Assembly (NCBI GenBank): GCA_963809815.1
Contig: CAWELM010000014.1
Coordinates: forward strand, 124,001-188,000
Source of the DNA: CAVVJA01 sp963809815
GTDB taxonomy: Bacteria; Actinomycetota; Actinomycetes; Mycobacteriales; Jatrophihabitantaceae
DNA length: 64,000 bases
Direction: 5' to 3'
The notes below the pieces were generated by a model. That model was given only the letters and a program-made list of their open reading frames with translations, ran no database searches and had not been told where the DNA came from. How positions within the stretch are numbered: position 1 is the first letter of the stretch; every line of letters starts with the position of its first letter. The position numbers and the translations under genes were made by a program. Shown here piece by piece: positions 16,362 through 25,309 of the stretch.

Positions 16362-17297
16362 CTATTGCAGCATGTTGCGCAACGCGTTCCGCAGCTGAGG
16401 CTGACCCAAATACTTGCTGATGCTATGGCGCCAGCTTCCGCGGTTCTTGACTGCAACATCGTCGACGCGAACTAGACCGTGCCGACGAAAGTCGCCGCCC
16501 AGGCGTGGGTCGGCGCCGCAGACCGGATCCAACCCGTCCGACACGTTGACCCATCGTCCGTCCGCGAGGCACCGCTCGGGCCATCCGTCGCTGCGGGTGT
16601 AGGGCGGAGTGAGTGCGCCCTGAACCTCACTGAGCCCCAGCGGGCTCCCCACTGTGATTATCCCGTCGACCGGCGGGGTACCGGGGCAGTTGACCAGCAC
16701 GTCGTACGCCACCACGCTCCCGAGGCTGTGCCCGATGACGACATGCGGTCTAGGCATAGGACCGTCGTTGGTCAAAGCGGCCACGGTGCGAGCGCGCACG
16801 TCTCGGCGAACCCGAAATGACTCACCAGTTCGCGGACTGAACTCGACGTCATACAGATAGTGGTGCACGTCACGCAGGAATGCCCGCATCAGTCGTCGCT
16901 TCAGCCACGGTGGAAGCGGCACCGCCTCGAGGGGTGAATCAGCGACGATTGCCTCGAGATCATCGCCAGGGGTGGGCGTTACGGTAGCCAGGCCGACCTC
17001 GATTCCGAGGCGCTCGACGAACCCGCGCTCCTGCGGCGGCAACGACGCGAGCCAGCTCAGGTCACTCGGAGCCGCGTCGACCATGGGAGCCAGTTCCAGC
17101 AGAGCGGACTCGTCACCCGATGCATCGACCAAGGGCTGCGGGTAGAGAACGTCCGCCCAGTAAACCAGCGACGACGACACACCGAGGGATGCGAGGTCTA
17201 TCCCGTCGTCGTCGAGCAGTGCTGCCCGCCAATGCTCGAGCAGCACGCTCGGCTCGGGCTTGTTGCCAATCCCGTGTACGAACGTGACATGCCCCAA
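16362..17297 (-). CDS. Cytoplasmic alpha/beta hydrolase (lipase/PGAP1-like), first gene of the SLOG-protease operon
   Basis: A 311-residue hydrolase. It begins HVTFVHGIGNKPEPS, an oxyanion-loop strand. The nucleophile elbow GHSLGSVVAYDVL has Ser near residue 190, and ITVGSPLGL with DGLDPVCG supplies the usual post-nucleophile loop and acid region. A late His occurs in RRHGL or SWRHSISKYLG. The pattern of an N-terminal VHGIG and a late SISKYL helix resembles lipase-like effectors associated with bacterial conflict genes. The TTG at 17297 is preferred because GGAG lies 6 bases upstream and it opens right at the first strand; the long upstream extension is not protein-like. Substrate (lipid ester or peptide) is unknown. 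Confidence 0.8.
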   Translation of the reverse strand: MGHVTFVHGIGNKPEPSVLLEHWRAALLDDDGIDLASLGVSSSLVYWADVLYPQPLVDASGDESALLELAPMVDAAPSDLSWLASLPPQERGFVERLGIEVGLATVTPTPGDDLEAIVADSPLEAVPLPPWLKRRLMRAFLRDVHHYLYDVEFSPRTGESFRVRRDVRARTVAALTNDGPMPRPHVVIGHSLGSVVAYDVLVNCPGTPPVDGIITVGSPLGLSEVQGALTPPYTRSDGWPERCLADGRWVNVSDGLDPVCGADPRLGGDFRRHGLVRVDDVAVKNRGSWRHSISKYLGQPQLRNALRNMLQ

Positions 17298-17720
17298 TGG
17301 GTGCTCCAGCCGAGCCAGACCTTTACGGACGCCAGCCCGTCGAGGATGGCAGGTGATGGACGCCAGGTAAACCGCTCGAGGCCCGAGGGCCACTAGAGGG
17401 CGCGCGATCCGACCCTTGTTGGGTCCCACTCGACACGCCGATGCCGGGCAATGAGACCGGTCACCACGCCCGATACGGCAGCCCGTAGGGTCACGACCTA
17501 GGCGTGGCAAGCGTCCGGCATGAACGACAAAGACCGACATAGTGCGGTGTTGCGAGCGAATGTCGCCATTGCCGGAGCGAGAGATAGCCGAGAGACACCA
17601 GCCGGAGGGGATTGTGCAGCGGTGGGGTGGTTGGCGGGCGATCTCGCGGACTCCGCAAATCCCTCGGGTGGGTAGACGTTCAGTCGGGCGAATCTTTGCT
17701 CGACGGACGGCGCACTTCGG
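17298..17720. other. Divergent intergenic region between the SLOG-protease operon and the ECF sigma gene
   Basis: About 420 bases without a credible gene. Open frames exist on both strands but their products are Arg/Pro-rich and lack family features. The region must carry the promoters of both the leftward hydrolase operon and the rightward sigma factor. I see no clear operator palindrome or RNA gene. Confidence 0.5.
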
Positions 17721-18347
17721 GTGAGCCCCGCACGCCACGCTGCCGGCGGCGACCCCGACACACCGTTGACTCGCGCCGTTGCGGCAGCGCAACGAGGCGA
17801 CGATGCGGCGTTCACGCAGGTGTATCGGGCGGTGCAACCCGGCCTGCTCCGCTACCTCACGGTGCTCGTCGGGCCGGATGGCGAAGACGTCGCGTCCGAA
17901 ACCTGGGCTCAGGTGTGCCGCGACTTCAGCGGATTTCAGGGTGACGGAGACGGGTTTCGGGCCTGGACCGCGACGATCGGCCGGCACCGGGCGATGGATT
18001 ATCTGCGCGCTCGGGCCCGGCGACCGGTTGCCGCCACCACGCTCGATGAACTTATGGCGTTGCCAGCGCGGGACGACACGGCCGGGCTCGCCCTCGAGTC
18101 CTTGTCCACGGCGGCCGCCCTACGACTCATAGCCGAGCTACCGCGAGACCAGGCCGAAGCGGTAATGCTGCGGGCCGTGGTCGGACTCGACGCCAACGCG
18201 GCCGGACGGGTATTGGGTAAGCGGGCCGGGGCGGTGCGCACGGCCGCCTACCGCGGACTGCGCCGGCTGGCCGAACAGGGCGCCGGCAACCTCGTCGATC
18301 GGACGAGTGACAGATCGCGCCCGTTCGACGCTGAGACGGTGAGATGA
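17721..18347 (+). CDS. ECF-type RNA polymerase sigma factor
   Basis: A 208-residue sigma-70 family regulator. Region 2 spans about residues 30-105, with YRAVQPGLLRYL, ASETWAQVCRDFSGF and FRAWTATIGRHRAMDYLRARARRP. Region 4 spans about 130-185, with LIAELPRDQAEAVMLRAV, then LDANAAGRVLGKRAGAVRTAAYRGLRRL. The GTG at 17721 is used. The stop overlaps the ATG of the next gene (ATGA), whose product has an anti-sigma layout, so the pair is probably coexpressed and the sigma factor is held inactive until a signal arrives. Confidence 0.9.
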   Translation: MSPARHAAGGDPDTPLTRAVAAAQRGDDAAFTQVYRAVQPGLLRYLTVLVGPDGEDVASETWAQVCRDFSGFQGDGDGFRAWTATIGRHRAMDYLRARARRPVAATTLDELMALPARDDTAGLALESLSTAAALRLIAELPRDQAEAVMLRAVVGLDANAAGRVLGKRAGAVRTAAYRGLRRLAEQGAGNLVDRTSDRSRPFDAETVR

Positions 18348-19120
18348 CTACACGCCAACCACCGCCGCTCAACCGCGCGAACGCCGAAGCGATCCTCACC
18401 GGGACCGCGACTGAGCGGTCCGAGCTCGCCCAGATCATCGCGGCGGCGCGAGGCCCAGCGACCTCCGATGAACTGGCCGGCGAAGCGGCCGCGATGATCC
18501 GGTTTCAGGCGGCCCGCCTGGAACCTGCGGCCGCGCACGGCGTGACCGGGCGCAAGCGGATGCCCGACAAGTTGCTCGCTGCGAAGTTGGGGATTGCCGC
18601 GGCGCTCGCTGCTGCCGCGACCGGTGGGGTGGCTCTCGCCGCCGCTGCTCACACCCAGACTGAGCCCGCGCACCACGCGCTGCCCGCCAGCACATCGGTC
18701 GCCGCGCCGAGTCACGACGGCACCCCCACGCCCAGGGCAACCAAGGCGGCCGTACCGCCGCCGCCGCCGCCGCCAAGTCACGCCGCGGCCGCCTCAGCTG
18801 CGCCCACCGCGCCCGGCGGCGCCGGCTCGCACCCCTCGGCGTCTCCTTCGCCGTCGCTGCGTGGCCTGTGCATCGCATATCTTGCCAACGAGATCACCGG
18901 TGGGAAGCGGATGGACAACCCCGCCTTTGGCGCCCTCGTGACCGCTGCAGGCGGTAAAGACAAGATCACCACTTACTGTCTGACGTTGCTTCGGGCTGAC
19001 CCCCATCCGACCCGTCCGGCGAAGAGCTACTCGATCGGCCCGCCTATCCTCTCGCCCGGCCACCGCCTGAGTGGCCCACCAGATGTGCCACCCAGTGGGC
19101 CAGAGGGCGACCAACCCTGA
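18344..19120 (+). CDS. Putative membrane-anchored anti-sigma factor
   Basis: A 258-residue protein with an N-terminal cytoplasmic part of about 85 residues, rich in helices (EAILTGTATERSELAQIIAA, EAAAMIRFQAARL). One membrane span (about 88-110, AAKLGIAAALAAAATGGVALAAA) and a Pro/Ala/Ser-rich extracytoplasmic stretch with a run of prolines follow. The C-terminal 80 residues carry two Cys (GLCIAYLANEITGG, TTYCLTLL). Gene order and overlap with the sigma gene support an anti-sigma role; no zinc-binding HxxxCxxC motif is present. Similar sigma/anti-sigma pairs occur in Frankia-like actinobacteria. Confidence 0.65.
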   Translation: MTTRQPPPLNRANAEAILTGTATERSELAQIIAAARGPATSDELAGEAAAMIRFQAARLEPAAAHGVTGRKRMPDKLLAAKLGIAAALAAAATGGVALAAAAHTQTEPAHHALPASTSVAAPSHDGTPTPRATKAAVPPPPPPPSHAAAASAAPTAPGGAGSHPSASPSPSLRGLCIAYLANEITGGKRMDNPAFGALVTAAGGKDKITTYCLTLLRADPHPTRPAKSYSIGPPILSPGHRLSGPPDVPPSGPEGDQP

Positions 19121-19274
19121 TCCCCTCGGCCGATCAACAGCAGGCGCAGCGCGCCCCGAGCGACCCCGCCTCCGGAAGGCGAGAGAAATCAACCGGGGGC
19201 CTGTCGTCGACTGACGAGAGGCGCCTCGCTATGCTGCGCAGCGGCCAATACGGGGGCTGCCTGATTGGAACGGC

Positions 19275-19769
19275 GTGGCGAAACATCGCAGACTGGGTGC
19301 TGTTGCCGATCACGTACAGCTGCGGGGAGTGGTCAGACAAACGGCGACCGTCGTCGCTACGGCGATCACCGCGTGCATCCTCGTCGCCGGACTAGTCACA
19401 GTCGTCCTAGCAGGCGTGGATAGCACCAAGCATCCCGCGCCGCAGGCGCCGCCACCCCCGTCGGGTCAGGCGGCCGATGGGACCGATCAATCGGATGATT
19501 CTCCTACCCTGGCGCCGACTCAGGGATCCAACGTCGCCTACTACCCGAACCCGAGGCGGATCACGAATTCGCCGGCCGCACCCACGAGTTCGCCGACCGG
19601 GCCAGCGAGTCCCACGCGACCAGCGTGGAACGGCGCGACGCTGACCCCACCGGCACCGAGTCCGTCATCGAGCGGTCCGCCGTCAGGTGATACGTCGGCG
19701 CCGCACAGCCGCCACCCAAGGCCCACGAACCATCGGACAAAGACCCGGCCGCCGCAAGGCCAGGACTGA
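19275..19769 (+). CDS. Pro/Ser/Thr-rich membrane-anchored hypothetical protein
   Basis: A 164-residue protein with a short basic N-terminus, one hydrophobic helix at about residues 24-47 (VVATAITACILVAGLVTVVLAG), then about 115 residues of low-complexity Pro/Ser/Thr/Ala sequence ending in a basic tail. It is probably anchored with the tail outside, as for cell-wall spacers. The GTG at 19275 is used. It might be another envelope partner of the sigma locus just upstream. No known domain. Confidence 0.5.
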   Translation: MAKHRRLGAVADHVQLRGVVRQTATVVATAITACILVAGLVTVVLAGVDSTKHPAPQAPPPPSGQAADGTDQSDDSPTLAPTQGSNVAYYPNPRRITNSPAAPTSSPTGPASPTRPAWNGATLTPPAPSPSSSGPPSGDTSAPHSRHPRPTNHRTKTRPPQGQD

Positions 19770-19794
19770 GCCGCTGCGGGTTACCGGCCCCGCG

Positions 19795-20091
19795 CTACCA
19801 GCGGCTGCCGCCGGAAACCTCGCGAACCGCAGGTCGCACATCGGCGAGATACACGACGGCCGCGACCACCGACGCGAGGGATAGCAGATTCAGCGGATAG
19901 GAGAACAACGAACCGAGTACGCCGCCGACGATGAGGATCGCCAGCCAAGCCGGCTTGGTGAGTTTGTTTGCCGCGGGAAACGCTGCAGCCTTGCGCACCG
20001 CACAGTCCGCAACCGCCCAGGCGCGGAGCGCCACGAGCCCCCAAAACAGGACCCGATCCACCCACAGCTGCGTCTCGTACAGCACCTGCAT
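19795..20091 (-). CDS. DUF2516 family membrane protein
   Basis: A 98-residue protein with three hydrophobic segments (VDRVLFWGLVALRAWAVADC, AWLAILIVGGVLGSLF, LLSLASVVAAVVYLADVRP). The VYLADVRPAVREV end is typical of the DUF2516 family. The function is unknown. In Mycobacterium tuberculosis the homologue Rv0476 lies just after hbhA and Rv0474. Here an HTH gene of the Rv0474 type lies 69 bases upstream on the same strand while hbhA is missing, so the ancient neighbourhood is partly conserved. Confidence 0.88.
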   Translation of the reverse strand: MQVLYETQLWVDRVLFWGLVALRAWAVADCAVRKAAAFPAANKLTKPAWLAILIVGGVLGSLFSYPLNLLSLASVVAAVVYLADVRPAVREVSGGSRW

Positions 20092-20160
20092 GCCAAAAGC
20101 CTAGCGACCGTAACTGTGCCGCACCGCTCGTCAAGCACAGGTAGCCGTTCGGCCGCGGCG

Positions 20161-20592
20161 TTAGCCAGGCTGGTTCTCGGTCCTCGCCTGCTCGCCTGGG
20201 GTGCTCATTTCGACGCGCTCGCTGGCGACCTGCACATTTTCGCGGCGAAATGCCTCGTAAATGTCGATAAGGACCTGCTTCTGTCGCTCGGCCAGGCCGG
20301 TGTCAGCGAGAATGGCCGCCACCAACTCCGGATCCCCGTGCCTCGTCTCGAGGATTCCGGCATGAATGTAGAGCTGCTCCGCCGATATCTGCAGACCCCG
20401 AGCGATCTGCTGCAGGATGTCGGCACTGGGCTTGCGCAACCCGCGCTCGATCTGCGACAGATAAGGATTGGACACGCCGGCGACCTTGGCCAGCTGGCGC
20501 AGCGAGACCTGCGCGATTTCCCGTTGTTCGCGGATGAAGGCGCCGATGCCGGTTCCGCGTCGGCTCTGCTCGCGCGAGCCGTCGACGTTCAC
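20161..20592 (-). CDS. XRE-family HTH transcriptional regulator (Rv0474-like)
   Basis: A 143-residue DNA-binding protein. The Cro/CI-type HTH occupies about residues 15-73, with FIREQREIAQVSLRQLAKV and NPYLSQIERGLRKPSADIL. The C-terminal half, with LYIHAGILETRHGDPELVAAI and RQKQVLIDIYEAF, is the conserved extension seen in the mycobacterial Rv0474 group. The GTG at 20592 is the start. The target is unknown. It is transcribed toward the DUF2516 gene, with which it probably shares a transcript. Confidence 0.87.
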   Translation of the reverse strand: MNVDGSREQSRRGTGIGAFIREQREIAQVSLRQLAKVAGVSNPYLSQIERGLRKPSADILQQIARGLQISAEQLYIHAGILETRHGDPELVAAILADTGLAERQKQVLIDIYEAFRRENVQVASERVEMSTPGEQARTENQPG

Positions 20593-20700
20593 CTATCTAG
20601 TGTGCGGCGCGGTCGCTAGCAAATGCAAGCAAGACGCTAGCGGGGTCACCGCGGAAGCAGGACCGCTCAGTGCGGGATTCGAGGCCGTTAATCCAACGAC

Positions 20701-20759
20701 CCGGATCGCTGGCGCGATTTCGGGAGGACCCCGGATCGCCGTCGCGATTTCTCGGTAGG
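20701..20759. repeat. Imperfect 30-bp tandem repeat, two copies
   Basis: CCGGATCGC...CGCGATTTC occurs twice with a 30-base period (20701-20729 and 20731-20759), with a few differences between copies. It sits between the divergent ends of the HTH and Rieske genes. It may be a binding site for a regulator or a slippage product. Confidence 0.6.
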
Positions 20760-20778
20760 CCCGTTCGACGGCGTCGGC

Positions 20779-21297
20779 TTATGCGCTAGCGAGTACTGCT
20801 CCGCCAGACACGGTCACCGGGATCGCGGCCAACGGGGACTGAGCAGGTCCACCGGTGTTCTTGCCGGTGAACGCGTCGTACGTCGATGCATGACACGGGC
20901 ACCTCAGGACCGCGCCGTCGGGGTTGACCGTGCAGCCCTGGTGCGTGCAAATCGCAGTGAACGCGACGACCTTGCCGGTACTCGGTTGCGCCAAGATGAT
21001 CGGCTTGCCGTCGAGCGTCGCCGAGATCGAACCGCCCACCGGAATATCGCTGAGCTTGGCTACCTGCTTGCCACCGCCGCCCGGGGAAGCCGATGTCGCG
21101 CCGCCCGCCGATGTCGCGCCGCCCGAACTCGTCGAATTCTCCGCCGAGGTGCTCGCGGTCGACGGTAGGACGGACGTTGTCGCCGATGACGTCGAGCCCG
21201 AGCTGCACCCTGTCAGCACGAACGCGCACACGCCGGCAGCTCCCGCGCCGCCCGCGCAGAGCACGGTCCGGCGCGTGAGGTAGTGACCGGCGGGCAT
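20779..21297 (-). CDS. Rieske [2Fe-2S] lipoprotein
   Basis: A 172-residue exported electron-transfer protein. The N-terminus has twin arginines (LTRRTVLCAGGAG) and a lipobox ending VLTGC, so it is likely a Tat-exported lipoprotein with Cys31 acylated. A Ser/Thr/Gly-rich linker runs to about residue 75. The Rieske centre follows: Cys117-x-His119 and Cys133-xx-His136 as ligands, with Cys122 and Cys135 forming the usual disulfide. No cytochrome bc1 genes are present, so this is a solo Rieske protein with an unknown partner. Confidence 0.92.
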   Translation of the reverse strand: MPAGHYLTRRTVLCAGGAGAAGVCAFVLTGCSSGSTSSATTSVLPSTASTSAENSTSSGGATSAGGATSASPGGGGKQVAKLSDIPVGGSISATLDGKPIILAQPSTGKVVAFTAICTHQGCTVNPDGAVLRCPCHASTYDAFTGKNTGGPAQSPLAAIPVTVSGGAVLASA

Positions 21298-21512
21298 GGC
21301 ACTCCTACTCGAAAGTCGTCCGTTACGGCCGACGTGGCGTGTTAGGGCGTCGCCCTCGCTAGATACGCAGACACGTAGTCAACGGTTCAACGATTTGAGC
21401 AGCCCCCAGTGAGGACTTGCTGTGGATGACTGTCAGGCCCCTGAGAATGGGGCGCGCCGGGCCCGACCGCCAAGGCAAGCTCACACATCCGATCCGTTGC
21501 GACGTCGGGAGA

Positions 21513-23768
21513 ATGGCAGTGCGCAACCTCGCTCAATTCGCCATCCGACATCGTTGGTGGGTCATCGCCGGCTGGTTGGTGTTCATCGTGGGCACCCAAG
21601 CTATCGCCGGATCGCTCGGCGGCGCGAACTACAAGGACGAGTTCAAGCTACCCGGCACGGAAACGCAGACCGTCTCGACACTGCTCCGTGACAGTGGCCT
21701 GGACAGCCAGAATGGCATCGACGGCAACATGGTGTTGCACGTCAACAATGGCGACCTGGCAACGCCTCCGGCCGGGGTCGTGCCAGCCCTCGAAGGCTTG
21801 TGCAAGCCCGGATCGAAGGTCCTTGAGATAACCACGCCGTGGGGCGGCATCAACTGCGCCGAGGCTGGAACGGTGCAAGCGGCATCGGCCAATCACCGGC
21901 TGATCGCTCCAAACGATCCGAGGATCGCGCTTGTCAATATCACCTTCGCGGGCGGAGGGTCGTTCGACCAGCAGGCCATCAATCGCGTATACGACACGCT
22001 GCACAAGCTCAAGACCAACGCCCTCGAGGTTGAGTTCACCGGTGATGCGTTCGCCGGGCAACGGGGATCCTCGGGCGGCGGCGTATCACCGGAGATGCTC
22101 GGCTTCATTGCCGCGTTCATCATTCTCGCTGTCGTTTTCCGGACGGTTGGTGCGGTTGCCTTGCCCCTAGCCAGCGCGGTCGCGGCGTTGGTCAGCGGAC
22201 TGGGGGTTATTGGCCTGCTGAGCCACGCCATGAACGTGTCCACTGTGACACCCGAACTGGCGCAGTTGATGGTGATCGGCGTGGGTATCGACTATGCCTT
22301 GTTCATCGTCACCAGGCATCGCCGCAACCTGCTCAACGGTATGAGCGTCCCGGACTCGATCACGCTCGCCGTTAACACCTCCGGGCGCGCCGTTCTGTTC
22401 GCCGGCACGACGGTATGCATCGCCATGCTCGGGCTCATCGCACTCGGGGTGAGCTTCTTCTACGGGATGGCTGTCGGAGTTGCCGTAGCGGTCAGCTTGA
22501 CGATGATCGCGTCACTCACCTTGTTGCCGGCGCTGCTGAGCTTTCTCGGCCTGTCCGTACTCCCCCGAAAGCAGCGGCGCGCAATTCGCGCCGGCACCTA
22601 CCCGAGCTCGCAGCGCATTGGATTCTGGACCCGATGGTCTGATCTTGTGGCCCGGCGCAAGGCGTTGCTCGGCGCCCTCGCGACCGCAGTCATCGTCGCG
22701 CTCGCCATTCCATTCTTCTCGATGCGGATGGGCCACGCGGATCAAGGCAACGACCCGGCCGGCACCACGACCCGCAAGGGGTACGACCTGATCGCGCAGG
22801 GCTTCGGCGTCGGATACAACTCGACACTCACCCTTGTCGTCAGCGGCCCGCAAGTGCAACAAACCGCGGAACAAGTCGCTGCCGCGGTCAAGAATGTGCC
22901 CAATGTGGATCCGAGCAGTGTGTTCGTGCCGCCGAAACCGTTGACCGAGCGGATCACGGTGGTGTCGATCAAGTCGATCACGTCGCCTCAGGACGCTAAG
23001 ACCACCCAGCTGGTCAAGAATTTGCGTAGCAACGTGCTGCCATCCGTCTACCGAGGCACCCCGGATCACGTCTATGTCTACGGTCAGACGGCGGTCTACA
23101 CCGACTTCACCCACGTGCTTTCGAGCAAGATGCCTTTGTTCATTGGTGCCGTAGTACTGCTGTCGTTTCTGTTGCTCATGATCGCTTTCCGGAGCCTGCT
23201 GATACCTCTCACGGCCGCGCTCATGAACCTATTCGCTGCCGCGGCGTCATTCGGCTTTATCGTGGCGATCTTCCAATGGGGCTGGGGCTCCGAGATGTTG
23301 GGCATCGGCAAAGGTGGCCCGATCGAGGCATTCGCTCCCGTCCTGTTCTTCGCGATCCTGTTCGGTCTGTCGATGGACTACCAGGTCTTCCTGGTGAGCC
23401 GCATGCACGAAGAGTGGGTACACACCCACGACAACCGCCGCGCGATTACGGTCGGTCAGCGGGAAACCGGCGGCATCATCACGGCGGCGGCGATCATCAT
23501 GATCGCGGTCTTCGGCGGATTCGTGCTCGGCGACAACCGCGTCGTCAAGCTCATCGGCCTCGGCCTCGCGAGCGCCATCTTCATCGACGCCTTCATCCTG
23601 CGGACGGTGCTCGTGCCGTCGGTCATGCACTTGCTCGGCCGGTGGAACTGGTACTACCCCGCCTGGCTTTCTCGGATAACGCCGCGAGTGTCGGTCGAGC
23701 CGCCGGACGACCAGCTGGCGGTCGTCCCGGAGCCGGGTGACCGTGATGCGCGGCTGGCCAAGGTGTAG
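21513..23768 (+). CDS. MMPL-family RND transporter
   Basis: A 751-residue transporter of the mycobacterial membrane protein large family. These export lipids or other hydrophobic compounds using the proton motive force. The sequence starts AVRNLAQFAIRHRWWVIAGWLVF and has two six-span halves. The first half has GVGIDYALFIVTRHRRNL and the second GLSMDYQVFLVSRMHEEW, the paired MMPL motif-4 segments with the proton-relay Asp-Tyr. A large periplasmic loop (about residues 35-180) follows the first span. The ATG at 21513 is chosen; a GTG two codons later has better spacing to GGGAGA. It is single, without an accessory MmpS. Confidence 0.92.
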   Translation: MAVRNLAQFAIRHRWWVIAGWLVFIVGTQAIAGSLGGANYKDEFKLPGTETQTVSTLLRDSGLDSQNGIDGNMVLHVNNGDLATPPAGVVPALEGLCKPGSKVLEITTPWGGINCAEAGTVQAASANHRLIAPNDPRIALVNITFAGGGSFDQQAINRVYDTLHKLKTNALEVEFTGDAFAGQRGSSGGGVSPEMLGFIAAFIILAVVFRTVGAVALPLASAVAALVSGLGVIGLLSHAMNVSTVTPELAQLMVIGVGIDYALFIVTRHRRNLLNGMSVPDSITLAVNTSGRAVLFAGTTVCIAMLGLIALGVSFFYGMAVGVAVAVSLTMIASLTLLPALLSFLGLSVLPRKQRRAIRAGTYPSSQRIGFWTRWSDLVARRKALLGALATAVIVALAIPFFSMRMGHADQGNDPAGTTTRKGYDLIAQGFGVGYNSTLTLVVSGPQVQQTAEQVAAAVKNVPNVDPSSVFVPPKPLTERITVVSIKSITSPQDAKTTQLVKNLRSNVLPSVYRGTPDHVYVYGQTAVYTDFTHVLSSKMPLFIGAVVLLSFLLLMIAFRSLLIPLTAALMNLFAAAASFGFIVAIFQWGWGSEMLGIGKGGPIEAFAPVLFFAILFGLSMDYQVFLVSRMHEEWVHTHDNRRAITVGQRETGGIITAAAIIMIAVFGGFVLGDNRVVKLIGLGLASAIFIDAFILRTVLVPSVMHLLGRWNWYYPAWLSRITPRVSVEPPDDQLAVVPEPGDRDARLAKV

Positions 23769-23787
23769 AGCAGGCCCGCAAGCCCGG

Positions 23788-24783
23788 TCAGGCGATGGCA
23801 GCCGACGATCCGGCGACGGTCAGTTCGGCGTCGTCGGGGATCGACCGCTTGATCACTGCCAAGGCCACCGGCCCGAGCTCGTGGTGCTGCACGGCCGTGC
23901 CCAGAAAGCCAACTGACCGGCCGGCGAGCTCGACCGACGTACCAACGTCCGGCAATACATCGGACTCGCCCGCCAGATGCACGAACACGAGCCGACGTGG
24001 GGGCCGGCCCAGATTCTGCACGCGCGCCACCGTCTCCTGGCCCCGATAGCACCCCTTGTCAAGATGTACCGCAGTGTCGATCCAGCCCACCTCGTGCGGG
24101 ATCGTCCGGTGATCGGTCTCGAACCGTAGCCGCGGCCGGCGAGCCTCGACCCGCTTGGCGTCGTAGGCCCACAGTCCGGCGGGCGCCGCACCGGCGGCGA
24201 CCAGACCGGTGATTTCATCTGCGAGTCGTGCCCTCGGGACCACGAGGTCCACGTCGCCCCACGGTGTCCGGCGGGCGAAACCGCCGGCTGGTAGGTCGAT
24301 CGCGCGAGTCGTGGGTGGGGTATGTCCGGCAGCAACCAGGACGGCATCAGCCGCCGGCCCAACCAACCCGATCACAGCCCATTCGTCGGAGACCTCGCTG
24401 GGCTCGACCCGCTTGAGGAAGCGCATCTTCTCCAGGTAGCCCAGGGCGTCATCAGCCATGCCAGGCTCGACGTCCAGCCAAACCGCGCCGTCGCGCTCGG
24501 TCAGCTGCCAGTGCTGCTCGACATGTCCATGCGGCGACAGCACAAGCGCCTCGGTTGACTCACCGTCAGCCAAGTTGCTGACGTGCTGCGAGCAGATGGA
24601 ATGCAGCCAGGGAAGCCGGTCCGGACCGGAAATTACGAGCACTGGCCGGTTACTGCGGTCGATCACGCCCGCCGCTGTCTCGAGAATCCGCTGCTCACGC
24701 ATCGGGTCGCCGTAGTGCCAAGCAATTCCGCTATCGATGCCGACGGCTGCTACCGCTGCGGGCAAGCTCACGCCCGGACTCAT
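23788..24783 (-). CDS. ygfZ: YgfZ/GcvT-domain folate-binding protein
   Basis: A 331-residue protein of the YgfZ family, needed for maintenance of iron-sulfur enzymes through tetrahydrofolate binding. The diagnostic motif KGCYRGQE is present near residue 235 and followed by TVARVQNLGRPPRRLVFVHL. The N-terminal half has the aminomethyltransferase-like fold (RPVLVISGPDRLPWLHSI). The ATG overlaps the stop of the upstream Fur-type gene (ATGA), so the two are coupled. This iron regulator to Fe-S factor order is common in actinobacteria. Confidence 0.92.
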   Translation of the reverse strand: MSPGVSLPAAVAAVGIDSGIAWHYGDPMREQRILETAAGVIDRSNRPVLVISGPDRLPWLHSICSQHVSNLADGESTEALVLSPHGHVEQHWQLTERDGAVWLDVEPGMADDALGYLEKMRFLKRVEPSEVSDEWAVIGLVGPAADAVLVAAGHTPPTTRAIDLPAGGFARRTPWGDVDLVVPRARLADEITGLVAAGAAPAGLWAYDAKRVEARRPRLRFETDHRTIPHEVGWIDTAVHLDKGCYRGQETVARVQNLGRPPRRLVFVHLAGESDVLPDVGTSVELAGRSVGFLGTAVQHHELGPVALAVIKRSIPDDAELTVAGSSAAIA

Positions 24784-25244
24784 TGCGAGCCGGCCGAGAC
24801 ATGATCACGAACTAGGTGCTGCTCGGACCCGTGTGGCGGGCTCGCGACGCAATCGCGGCACCGGCCGAACACGGCGAAGTGCGCGCGGTCGAGCACGAAT
24901 CCCTGCTCGCGCGCCAACCGGGCGGCCAGCTCGTCGGTCAGATTCTGCGGAGCGTCGACCACGCGTCCGCAGGCGTGGCAGATCACGTGAACGTGATCGT
25001 CGTCAGCCGGCCGGAACGACGGAGCGCCGTGGCCTAGGTGGGTGTGACGTACGAGGCCGATCTCTTCGAGCAGCTCAAGCGTGCGATAGACCGTGGTGAC
25101 GTCAATGTCGGGCACGGCCACACTGATCTGTTCTGGGGTCGCATGCCCGAGCCGGCGCACGGCTTGGAGCACCTCATCTCGCTTAGACGTCATACGGAGG
25201 CCGCGCGCCCGTAACCGGGTGGCGAGGTCGGGGTCAATTGGCAT
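24780..25244 (-). CDS. Fur-family metal/peroxide-responsive repressor
   Basis: A 154-residue repressor with winged-helix DNA-binding domain (RLRARGLRMTSKRDEVLQAV, TTVYRTLELLEEIGLV). The metal-binding dimer domain has HVHVICHACGRV and FGRCRDC, i.e. two CxxC pairs for structural zinc, plus a His-rich sensing region (DDDHVHVIC). Whether it is Fur, Zur or PerR cannot be decided. The ATG at 25244 follows one in-frame GTG. It is the first gene of a coupled pair with ygfZ. Confidence 0.9.
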   Translation of the reverse strand: MPIDPDLATRLRARGLRMTSKRDEVLQAVRRLGHATPEQISVAVPDIDVTTVYRTLELLEEIGLVRHTHLGHGAPSFRPADDDHVHVICHACGRVVDAPQNLTDELAARLAREQGFVLDRAHFAVFGRCRDCVASPPHGSEQHLVRDHVSAGSQ

Positions 25245-25309
25245 CACGTCAATCGTAGGCGCGGACCGATGTCCGCGCAGGACACCAGCTCTCCTCTACC
25301 CTGTGCCCG

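Noticed and set aside
23276..23740. Long plus-strand frame inside the MMPL gene
   Set aside because: Overlaps the second half of a clear transporter gene in another frame; Arg/His-rich.
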